NCBI RefSeq assembly: GCF_015679185.1
Contig: NZ_CP064939.1
Span: 186,001 to 250,000 of the forward strand
Direction of reading: 5' to 3'
DNA length: 64,000 nt
DNA from: Pedobacter endophyticus
GTDB taxonomy: Bacteria > Bacteroidota > Bacteroidia > Sphingobacteriales > Sphingobacteriaceae
This document shows, one piece after another, positions 34,270 to 41,919 of the stretch; position 1 is the first letter of the stretch; every line of letters begins with the position of its first letter. The notes under the pieces were generated by a model that was not told where the DNA came from, did no database searches, and saw nothing but the letters and a program-made list of their open reading frames with translations. A program made the position numbers and the translations under genes.

Positions 34270-34878
34270 ATGATTTGCATACTGACAGGCGATATTGTAG
34301 GCTCAAGAAAAATTAAGGACAGTTGGCTGCTCAGCTTAAAAAACGCCTTAAAAGTAATTTCGGGGCAAAACAAGTGGGAAATTTATCGGGGAGATAGCTT
34401 TCAGGTTGAGGTTGAGCCAGAAAACGCCATTAAATGGGCGGCTTACATAAAAGCTTGTATCCGAGTAAATAAACCTGCTGATGTAAGAATGGGCATTGGC
34501 ATTGGCGACCTTAAAAGTAAGCGGAAAAAGCTGTCAGAATCGAGTGGCGATGCTTTTGTGAACTCCGGAGCTGCATTTGATGGTTTAAAACAGGCAAAGG
34601 TTAACCTGGCTGTAAAGACTGATTGGGCAGATTTTGATGAGGAAATTAATATTTTAATTAAGCTGGCCTTAATTGCAATGGATAGCTGGGGAGTGGTAGC
34701 CGCAGAAATGGTAAAGCTGGCCCTAGAGCACGAAGACGCAGTACAAAGTGAACTGGCTGCGCTGTCGGGCAGAACCCAATCGTCGGTAAGTGAAGCTTTA
34801 ACACGGGCCCATTACTCGGAGCTATTGGAAATGGATCAGCTCTATCGTAAAAAATTGAACTTAATGCTTTCGAAATAA
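34270..34878 (+). CDS. satD: SatD family protein (cyclase-like fold pattern plus HTH)
   Basis: This is a 202-residue cytoplasmic SatD-family protein. The ATG at 34270 is preferred because MICILTGDIVGSR is the family start; an in-frame ATG at 34255 would add five residues. The C-terminus (about 157-183, QSELAALSGRTQSSVSEAL) is a helix-turn-helix. The N-terminal part shows TGDIVGS (Asp 8), YRGDSFQ (Asp 42), VRMGIGIGD (72-80) and GDAFVNSGAAFDGLK (93-107), an order of motifs like that of class III nucleotidyl cyclases; this is a pattern match and not a proven homology. satD overlaps the DUF3307 gene by one base. The 28-bp array directly upstream suggests autoregulation. Confidence 0.85.
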   Translation: MICILTGDIVGSRKIKDSWLLSLKNALKVISGQNKWEIYRGDSFQVEVEPENAIKWAAYIKACIRVNKPADVRMGIGIGDLKSKRKKLSESSGDAFVNSGAAFDGLKQAKVNLAVKTDWADFDEEINILIKLALIAMDSWGVVAAEMVKLALEHEDAVQSELAALSGRTQSSVSEALTRAHYSELLEMDQLYRKKLNLMLSK

Positions 34879-35591
34879 TGGAAATTTATCTCATAAAAAT
34901 AATTATTGCACACTTGATCGGAGATTTTTTTCTTCAGCCTACATCATGGGTAAAGGATAAGGAAAGAAAAAAGCTTAAATCGGGCAAACTGTACCTGCAT
35001 GTTCTAGTTCATGTGGCTTTGATTTTTATTATTTTTATGAGCTTTAATGTCTGGAAAATAGCCTTGTCGATTGGTATACTTCATTTAATTATCGATGCGT
35101 TAAAATCGATCCTCCAGACAAGAAAAAATGCCAGGATCTTATTTTTTATCGATCAGTTTTTTCATTTTGGCTCAATTGTATTGGTTTGGCACATTTTCTA
35201 TAAGGCATATATTAACGTTAGCTTTATTAATGAAACGCAGGTTTGGTTACTAATTGCCGGAGCGATGTTCTTGAGCCTGCCAACTTCTATTATTATGAAG
35301 GTAATTATTGCCAAATGGTTACCGGAGAGCGATGACGAAAGCCCGAAATCATTACAAAATGCAGGTAAGTACATCGGCATTTTAGAGCGGGTACTGATAT
35401 TCGTTTTTATCCTTACCAATCATTTTGAGGCAGTTGGTTTTTTACTCGCTGCCAAATCTATCTTCCGTTTTGGCGATTTAAAAGAGGCCCACGATTTAAA
35501 ATTAACCGAATATGTGTTAATTGGCACGTTGTTAAGTTTCGGTATTGCGATAATTGTTTCATTAGCGATGATGGGATTAGTGATGCACTAA
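34878..35591 (+). CDS. DUF3307 integral membrane protein
   Basis: This 237-residue protein has about six membrane helices. It starts with the family signature IKIIIAHLIGDFFLQPTSWV and has YLHVLVHVALIFIIFMSF, LHLIIDALKSIL and FIDQFFHFGSIVLVWHIF, the His/Asp-bearing helices conserved in DUF3307. The function is unknown. It overlaps satD (TAATG), so the two are translationally coupled and probably act together: a soluble regulator plus a membrane partner. It is followed by a 398-base gap with repeats. Confidence 0.9.
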   Translation: MEIYLIKIIIAHLIGDFFLQPTSWVKDKERKKLKSGKLYLHVLVHVALIFIIFMSFNVWKIALSIGILHLIIDALKSILQTRKNARILFFIDQFFHFGSIVLVWHIFYKAYINVSFINETQVWLLIAGAMFLSLPTSIIMKVIIAKWLPESDDESPKSLQNAGKYIGILERVLIFVFILTNHFEAVGFLLAAKSIFRFGDLKEAHDLKLTEYVLIGTLLSFGIAIIVSLAMMGLVMH

Positions 35592-35640
35592 CTTGATGAT
35601 TTGCCAGTTAAGCTAACAATGGCAGATTATAAAATTTGGT

Positions 35641-35731
35641 CGTCTTTTCAATGTAGCACAGTGAAACGGAGACATCTTTGAAGCATATTGATGCCAAGTT
35701 CAAAGATTTCTCGGCTTTGCTCGAAATGACG
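35641..35731. repeat. Dispersed repeat family B, copy 2
   Basis: The right arm TTCAAAGATTTCTCGGCTTT and CTCGAAATGACGATTTTT matches 2814-2850; the left arm is degraded. The rest of the 35592-35989 gap has repeat remnants (GCAAAGACGGAATAA near 35872) and the terminator of the minus-strand peptidase. An open frame across it is repeat-derived. Confidence 0.7.
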
Positions 35732-35930
35732 ATTTTTGTAGTGTTTTCGAAAAACGTCGATGATAGAAACAGCCTGTCTCAACTTCTCCTAGCCAGGACG
35801 AGATTCAAATTCGACCAACACAGAATAACATCTCGTATAAGATTGCTTCAATCGATGAAAAGTCGATTTCGCAAAGACGGAATAAAACGTATCTGCACAA
35901 GTTCTCCTCAATTTAAACGATTTGTAACAA

Positions 35931-35962
35931 AAAGCGGGGCTATCGAAAACCGATTCCCCGCT
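35931..35962 (-). terminator. Intrinsic terminator of the DPP-IV gene
   Basis: On the minus strand AGCGGGG pairs with CCCCGCT, with an inner ATCGG/CGAT extension, and is followed by TTTTTG. It lies 28 bases after the stop of the peptidase gene. Confidence 0.85.
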
Positions 35963-35989
35963 ATAAATTATTTTAAAAATATTTAATTT

Positions 35990-38161
35990 CTATTTCGCTC
36001 CCGGAGGGCAGTTATCCCTTAAAAACTTGGTGTAAGTTAACGCTAAATGCTCGCTGGTTCCTTCACCTTCAGAAATACTGTGGGTACGATTTGGATAACT
36101 CATTAACTGAAAAACTTTTTTGTTCTTAATCAATTCGTTAATCAACATTTCGGCATTTTGATAATGAACATTGTCATCGCCTGTACCGTGTATGTAAAGT
36201 AAATTTCCCTTCAGGTTTTTTGCATACGTAACAGGCGAGCCTTTTACATAAGCTTCTTTACTTGGAAAAGGGGTGCCCATGTACCGTTCCTGATAAATAT
36301 TATCGTAGGTTAATTGGTTGCCAACAGCGGCAATTGCGATTCCGGTTTTGTAAATTTCGGGATATTGAAACATTAGGTTTAAGGTTGATGAACCGCCACC
36401 GCTCCAGCCCCAAACGGCTACCCGGTCTTTATCCATAAATGAATTGGTGGCCAAAAGTTTCTTCGCTGCCATGGCCTGATCGCGAATATTGATTACACCA
36501 ATGTTTTTGTAAATTCCCTTTCTCCAGGCGGTACCTTTCGGAACGGGCGCACCACGGTTGTCCATTGAAATATAGATGTAGCCGTCTTTTGCCATATCGC
36601 CGGCATATAGCCAGTTTCTGCCGGCGCCGTAAGTATCTGCTGCCGTAGACGAGGCGGGCTCACCGTAAACATAAAACACAACGGGATACTTTTTTGCAGG
36701 ATTGAAGTTTTCTGGTTTTTTCATCCAGCCATCCATTTCCACGCCATCTTCGGTAGTTACTTTAAAAAACTCAACCTTGTTTTTCGGCGCTTCTTGTTTT
36801 GATAGTTGGGTAGTAATGCTTCCGTCCATAGTGAAAGGATTTCCGGTGGTGAAATTCATCCATTCGGTTACCGGCCTTACCGTTGCGCTGTTGTAGCTGT
36901 GGCGGGCAAACGCAGCATTTGGAGAAATATCGTAACTGTGCGTTCCCGGAAGTAGGATGGACGGTGTAACCTGCTCCAGTTTTCCTTTACCGTCTAACTT
37001 CGTTTTGTACAAGTAGCGTTGCGTGGCGTTGGTTGGCGAAGCGATGAAATAAACATAATTATTTTTGTCATCGATCAATTTTACGTCAACAACATCGTAA
37101 TTTCCTTTGGTTACCAACGTTTCTTTTTTTCCATCGCGACTAATCCTGTATAAATGACTCCAACCGTCTTTATCAGACTGAATGGTAAATTCGTTGTTGT
37201 CGTTTAACCATTTCCACTCGTCTTGAGCATCAATCCAAGCCTTCGCTTTTTCTGTGTAAACGGGCTTCGCTGCACCGTTGGCGGCATCGCATATATAAAC
37301 AATACTTTCGTTCTGCTCTCTGTTAAGCTGCTGCAAAATAACTTCGTTGCTATTTGGTACCCATTGCATCCGCGGAATGTAATGCTGCACATCATCTCCC
37401 GGAACATTTAACCATTTGGTTGTTGCTGTTGCTATATCTACCACACCCACTTTACAGGCCGACGGATCTTCGCCAACTTTTGGGTATTCTACCGGAATGG
37501 TGTATGGATAAATGGAATCGGTATTGTTAATCATCAGGAAATTTTTGATCCTGGTTGCATCAATTTGCCAGTAAGCAATGGATTTGCCATCAGGGCTCCA
37601 TCTAAAACCGTCTCTGCAATCAAATTCCTCTTCGTACACCCAATCAAAGGTGCCGTTAATCATTCGGTCGGTTCCGTTGGTGGTTAGCGCCTTACTTTCC
37701 GTTCCATCAACATTTTCTACATATAAATTGTGTTTACTTACATAGGCCACCTTGCTTCCATCTGGAGATAGTTTGGCAAACATTAACGACGATGCGGGCT
37801 TGTCTTTACCAATTTGGGTGATTTTATTGGCGCTTAAATCGGCCAGCCAATAATCGCCACGTGTCTCGTACCGCCAAACTTTTTTGCTGTTGGTGTAAAT
37901 TAGTGCTTTGGTGCCATCGGCAGATAACTGGAAACTGCGAACGGCGATTGGGGCATCCTTTCCGGCGGGCGTTAATAAACCTCTCGAAACGATTGTTTTA
38001 CGCTCAGTTTTTGGCAGTGTTACCGAAATAATCTCTCCGCTGGCCACCTGATAGTAGGAGTTTCCATCTTTTGCCCAGTTTAGGCCCTGTGCTTTTGCCT
38101 CAATTACCGAGCAGAGTGCAATGCAGGCAATTGATAATCTGAATAATAAATTTTTAATCAT
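35990..38161 (-). CDS. S9B family dipeptidyl peptidase IV-like protease
   Basis: DPP-IV removes N-terminal dipeptides, usually X-Pro, and in Bacteroidota is secreted to the periplasm or outer membrane. The 723 residues have a signal peptide (LFRLSIACIALCSVIEAKAQ), a beta-propeller domain (about 60-460) and an alpha/beta-hydrolase domain (about 490-720). The triad is Ser 587 in GWSGGG, Asp 662 in HGTGDDNVHYQ and His 694 in NRTHSIS; VYEEEFDCRDGFRWSPDG carries the double-Glu that holds the substrate amino group. It ends the minus-strand run that begins at 44740, 94 bases from its upstream neighbour. Confidence 0.96.
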   Translation of the reverse strand: MIKNLLFRLSIACIALCSVIEAKAQGLNWAKDGNSYYQVASGEIISVTLPKTERKTIVSRGLLTPAGKDAPIAVRSFQLSADGTKALIYTNSKKVWRYETRGDYWLADLSANKITQIGKDKPASSLMFAKLSPDGSKVAYVSKHNLYVENVDGTESKALTTNGTDRMINGTFDWVYEEEFDCRDGFRWSPDGKSIAYWQIDATRIKNFLMINNTDSIYPYTIPVEYPKVGEDPSACKVGVVDIATATTKWLNVPGDDVQHYIPRMQWVPNSNEVILQQLNREQNESIVYICDAANGAAKPVYTEKAKAWIDAQDEWKWLNDNNEFTIQSDKDGWSHLYRISRDGKKETLVTKGNYDVVDVKLIDDKNNYVYFIASPTNATQRYLYKTKLDGKGKLEQVTPSILLPGTHSYDISPNAAFARHSYNSATVRPVTEWMNFTTGNPFTMDGSITTQLSKQEAPKNKVEFFKVTTEDGVEMDGWMKKPENFNPAKKYPVVFYVYGEPASSTAADTYGAGRNWLYAGDMAKDGYIYISMDNRGAPVPKGTAWRKGIYKNIGVINIRDQAMAAKKLLATNSFMDKDRVAVWGWSGGGSSTLNLMFQYPEIYKTGIAIAAVGNQLTYDNIYQERYMGTPFPSKEAYVKGSPVTYAKNLKGNLLYIHGTGDDNVHYQNAEMLINELIKNKKVFQLMSYPNRTHSISEGEGTSEHLALTYTKFLRDNCPPGAK

Positions 38162-38255
38162 ATAAGTTTGTTAATAAAAAAGGCTTTTCAACTTTTGGGC
38201 TAATTTAAATAAAAAGCCGGCAGTTAAAAAGCCTTTAATAGCAGAAATTAGTGAA

Positions 38256-38939
38256 TTATTCGCCGCCGCCGCCCATAGACATCAACGCTTGCATAGTGGT
38301 TTCTTCGTATCCTGCAGGCACTGCGCTAGAGATTGCACCTACCTTGGCGTCGTTAATTGCTTTTAAGGTGTTAACAGTTTCGATTCCGCGTTGCACCATG
38401 GTGTACTTTACCGGAAAAGCAGCTAAACCTGGGAAATAAGTTTGTGTACCGGTGTTTGGCAACTCTACATCTTTTGTAGCCCAAAGCTCATGTGCACCAC
38501 CTTTATCATCTTTGTAAGTATATTTTTCGGCGCTGTAACCGGCAATTGTTTGTTTTTCGCCAGTAGCTTTAAAATCCGAAAATTTGCCCATCCCGGCAAG
38601 TGCAGTTTCAACTTCTTCTTTAGATTGTTTTACGGCATATTGTTTTTGCGCAATAGGAACATCAACTAAAATTAAACCTGTTTTTTGATTGTTGTCAGAA
38701 ATAATACTGATCATCGCCGGTCCCTGCTCCATTTCGATCTTTGTGAGGCCGTTATTAAATTTAACCTTAACTTCTGCTGGTAGTTCTTGCCCACCCAATG
38801 CCGATTTTTGTTCGTCGGTTAATTTATACTCCAGGCCGTAAGTTATTGTTCCCTCCGAAATCTTTTTCTGGGCGTGAACAATAATCGCTGTGCTAACCAA
38901 TATTAGGGCAACAACGCTAGTTTTGATTGATTTTAACAT
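38256..38939 (-). CDS. Secreted protein, GLPGLI/DUF4412-like
   Basis: This 227-residue exported protein has a signal peptide (VVALILVSTAIIVHAQ) and a beta-rich domain of the kind seen in GLPGLI/DUF4412 proteins: EGTITYGLEYKL, then KTGLILVDVPIAQKQY, and a middle KQTIAGYSAEKYTYKD segment (IAGY-x-A-EKY is typical of such domains), with a Gly-rich end. The function is not known. It lies between enoyl-CoA hydratase and DPP-IV genes in the same direction, 24 bases after the former. Confidence 0.78.
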   Translation of the reverse strand: MLKSIKTSVVALILVSTAIIVHAQKKISEGTITYGLEYKLTDEQKSALGGQELPAEVKVKFNNGLTKIEMEQGPAMISIISDNNQKTGLILVDVPIAQKQYAVKQSKEEVETALAGMGKFSDFKATGEKQTIAGYSAEKYTYKDDKGGAHELWATKDVELPNTGTQTYFPGLAAFPVKYTMVQRGIETVNTLKAINDAKVGAISSAVPAGYEETTMQALMSMGGGGE

Positions 38940-38963
38940 GTTTTTTTCTTTAGTTAATGGGTT

Positions 38964-39740
38964 TTACCAAGTAATTTTTTCTTTGTTGAGGAAGGATTCA
39001 ATACCTTTTTTAAAATCTGAACTTTCCCGAACGCGAGCGTTGATCTGCACCGCTGTTTCTAAGCTTTTTTCTAAAAGAGGATTGGTAGTTTGGGTAATCA
39101 GTTGCTTTGTGATCATTAATGAATTACCCGAACTTTCCTTGCACAAACTTAAGGCAAAATCTTGAACAGTTTGATTAATTTCGTTGGCATTTGTTACAAA
39201 ATTTATTAAATTGTATTGAAGCGCCTGTTCGGCATTAAAAATCTTGCCCGTTAATAAGAGTTCGCTTGCGATGGTTTCGCTAACTTTCTGTTTCAAAAAG
39301 CACGAAACGATAGCCGGCACGAAGCCTATTTTAACCTCTGTGTAACCAAAGTTGCTCTCTGGCGTGGCGAAAATAATATCGCAAACCGTTGCCAGGCCGC
39401 AGCCGCCGGCAATGGCATGGCCCTCAACCTGCGCAATTACAATTTTGGGTAAATAATAAATGGTGGTGAAAAGTTTTTTCAGGTTGTTCGAATCAGTCAC
39501 ATTTTCCTCAAAAGTATTGTGCTGCAGTTGTTGAAGATAGGCCAAATCGGCTCCTGCGCTAAAGCTGTCGCCGTTCGCTTTTAAAACAACCACTTTCACG
39601 GCGTCATCTTCAGAAGCCAAAATGAAGGTTTCTGTCAATGCCTCTATTAATTGCGGATTCAATGCATTTCGCTTCTCTGGCCGGTTAATGGTAATGGTAG
39701 CAACTCTATCCGCTACGCTATATAAAACGAGGGTGTTCAT
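38964..39740 (-). CDS. Enoyl-CoA hydratase/isomerase family protein
   Basis: This is a 258-residue crotonase-fold protein that would act on an acyl-CoA. It has the substrate-binding GDSFSAGADLAYLQQL (oxyanion segment), and EGHAIAGGCGLATVCDIIFA with the second oxyanion Gly. The catalytic Glu expected for hydratases lies in the region YTEVKIGFVPAIVSCF, where Glu is present, but the usual second acidic residue of hydratases was not clearly assigned. Substrate and pathway cannot be told; methylglutaconyl-CoA hydratase and polyketide-type hydratases look similar. ComEC lies 68 bases upstream in the same direction. Confidence 0.9.
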   Translation of the reverse strand: MNTLVLYSVADRVATITINRPEKRNALNPQLIEALTETFILASEDDAVKVVVLKANGDSFSAGADLAYLQQLQHNTFEENVTDSNNLKKLFTTIYYLPKIVIAQVEGHAIAGGCGLATVCDIIFATPESNFGYTEVKIGFVPAIVSCFLKQKVSETIASELLLTGKIFNAEQALQYNLINFVTNANEINQTVQDFALSLCKESSGNSLMITKQLITQTTNPLLEKSLETAVQINARVRESSDFKKGIESFLNKEKITW

Positions 39741-39807
39741 TTAAATTTAATCTTAAGTCGATGAAGTTTACTCTTTTTGCAGAAAGCAGACTCCTGATGG
39801 TTCAATT

Positions 39808-41895
39808 TTACTGATTTAGGTAAACCAAATATGCAGGATTTTTCTTTAAAATATGGTGTTCAACGCTATTATTCTTTGCGAAATTGTCAAATTGTGCAAT
39901 GTGGTAATCCTTGTTCGTACCGTCGATCAAAATGGACTGATATTTTACTTTCTTCGATATGTTATCAAGCTTGAATTTGGTGTTGGCAGTTATCCATAGC
40001 GCCGAGAACTTTCCGCCAGCTTCAAGTTTCTTATTATTGAAAGATGCATCGATTATCAGCAAATGGTAATTATAAAAAATGATCTGACTTTGGGTTTTCA
40101 AAAAATTGCGGGACGCGGTATCATTTTGCAAGTTCAAAAAATCGATTTCCGTAATTTTGGACTGTGCGAGGGCGGGTTGAACGAAAAACTCATAATTTCG
40201 ATCGCCTGCGGATAAATCGGTTACCAAAATGGCTTTCTGGCCTTTGATAAAAGCGGCAGCGTAGTTTTTTCGCAAGGTAAAGAAGATAATTTTCTGCTGG
40301 TGCATCGCTTGCCAATCATCGTATAAAGTACATGACGAATAGACAATGTAGATGGAAAGCGATGCGGCGAGAAACCGTTTGTCATACCTTGCTAACCCGT
40401 AAACCAGGCTGCTCAGTGCCAGAATCAATAAGATCAGTTCAGGAATAGTTATCCAAACCGACGAGAAAGTGGAGTAGGGCAGATCGGCAATCTGTTTCAA
40501 CGTTGAATTGGTAAATGCGATGATCCATTCGAAAACAGGAGCGAGCCAATGCAGGTACGGGACGAGAACAAGCATGCCCAAAATCATAATTGCCGTTAAC
40601 GGAATTGCAATAAAGAGGTTTCCAAGTAAAAAATAGACCGGAAATTGGTGAAAGTAATAGAGGCATAGGGGAAAGGTAACCAATTGTGCTGCCAACGAAA
40701 GTGCAATGAGTTGCCATACCTTATCAAGCCATTTGTTCTTCATGTAGAGCCATTTATAAATTTTCGGCTGGAGATAAATTAAACCGAAAACCGATATATA
40801 GGATAGCTGAAAGCCTACATCCCAGATTAAAAACGGATTGTAAACTAATTGACAAAATGCAGCAAAAGCCAGCGTGTTATACCCATTCTTGTTTTTAGCA
40901 AAAGTTAATGCGGCGATAAAAATGGTAATCATTATTGCTGCACGCACAACCGTTGGCGACAAACCTGTTATTAACGCATAGCCCCAAATCAAGCTACATA
41001 TCAAGATGAACTTCAATATCTTTAAGTGTTTGTTCTTATCGAGAAAAGCAAAGCAAATATTCAACAAAAAGAAAATAATGCCTACGTGGCTGCCTGAAAC
41101 GGACAAGGCATGAATGGTTCCGGTGGTGGAGTACGCAGCCAGTGTTTCCTTACTCAAATCGGCTCGGTAATCGAAAATTAGGGTAGAGGCTACCGAAAAT
41201 GCTTCTCTATCTTTAATCAGCTGTCGGTAAACTTCAATTTGACGTTTCCGCAGCCGAAGCGCAAATCTGATGATTGGGTTACCTATGTTTCGATTCGTCT
41301 TAAGTAGGTTTTTCTGATTGATAAAGCACTGCTGACGAATGTTTTTTGCTGCCATCCAGCGTTTAAAGTCAAATTCGGCTGGGTTGTAAGGAGGCTCAAT
41401 GGGTGCGTAATTCGCGGAGATAATAAGTTCATCGCCATATTTTAAGTGAACTGGTTCAGCGCTGTTTACCTTTAATGCCACCAATAATTTACCGCTTAGC
41501 TTGATTTGCCTTGAATTTTCGTAGCCCGAAACCACGCTTGCTTTAAATCTGAGTATATCGTTGGTTTGCTGAGGCTCATCGTTTACCCAAACTTTTAGAT
41601 AGGTGTAATGTCTTTTAGCAAAATAGTCCGATTTAAGCGTTTCGTTTTTTAACAGGCAAACCAACCCGCCAAAGAAGAAAAAGAATAGCAGAATCAGTAT
41701 GCCTGTTACGCCCTTAAACCGATAACCATTCAGCTTTTTGTAGCTGATGTTTATGGTTATAATTAAGAGAAAGAGAAGGGTCGTTATAATGGCCAACAAT
41801 TTGGAAATCAGTAAATTTGGATAGGAATAAAAAGCACTGATACCGAATAAAAACGGAATGAGAATTCTTACAAAAATGTATTCTGCCTTAAACAT
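39808..41895 (-). CDS. comEC: ComEC/Rec2 family protein lacking a recognisable nuclease domain
   Basis: ComEC forms the inner-membrane channel for single-stranded DNA in natural transformation. The 695 residues include N-terminal helices, a soluble OB-like DUF4131 region (about 90-215, KVWVNDEPQQTNDILRFKAS), and the competence core (about 225-510) with ALSVSGSHVGIIFFLLN, GLSPTVVRAAIMITIF and the NPFLIWDVGFQLSYISVFGL motif. The C-terminal part (about 535-690) does not show the HxHxDH metallo-beta-lactamase motif of full-length ComEC. The outer-membrane HHH gene lies 24 bases upstream in the same operon. Confidence 0.93.
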   Translation of the reverse strand: MFKAEYIFVRILIPFLFGISAFYSYPNLLISKLLAIITTLLFLLIITINISYKKLNGYRFKGVTGILILLFFFFFGGLVCLLKNETLKSDYFAKRHYTYLKVWVNDEPQQTNDILRFKASVVSGYENSRQIKLSGKLLVALKVNSAEPVHLKYGDELIISANYAPIEPPYNPAEFDFKRWMAAKNIRQQCFINQKNLLKTNRNIGNPIIRFALRLRKRQIEVYRQLIKDREAFSVASTLIFDYRADLSKETLAAYSTTGTIHALSVSGSHVGIIFFLLNICFAFLDKNKHLKILKFILICSLIWGYALITGLSPTVVRAAIMITIFIAALTFAKNKNGYNTLAFAAFCQLVYNPFLIWDVGFQLSYISVFGLIYLQPKIYKWLYMKNKWLDKVWQLIALSLAAQLVTFPLCLYYFHQFPVYFLLGNLFIAIPLTAIMILGMLVLVPYLHWLAPVFEWIIAFTNSTLKQIADLPYSTFSSVWITIPELILLILALSSLVYGLARYDKRFLAASLSIYIVYSSCTLYDDWQAMHQQKIIFFTLRKNYAAAFIKGQKAILVTDLSAGDRNYEFFVQPALAQSKITEIDFLNLQNDTASRNFLKTQSQIIFYNYHLLIIDASFNNKKLEAGGKFSALWITANTKFKLDNISKKVKYQSILIDGTNKDYHIAQFDNFAKNNSVEHHILKKNPAYLVYLNQ

Positions 41896-41919
41896 TAACT
41901 TACTTAAAATTTCCCAAGT

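Noticed and set aside
35678..35986. 102-codon open frame after the DUF3307 gene
   Set aside because: It covers a repeat family B arm and the terminator of the minus-strand peptidase; composition is not protein-like.
38178..38240. Terminator between the GLPGLI-like and DPP-IV genes
   Set aside because: AAAGGCTTTT and AAAAAGCC can pair, but the stem is AT-rich with a long loop and no clean T run on the minus strand.
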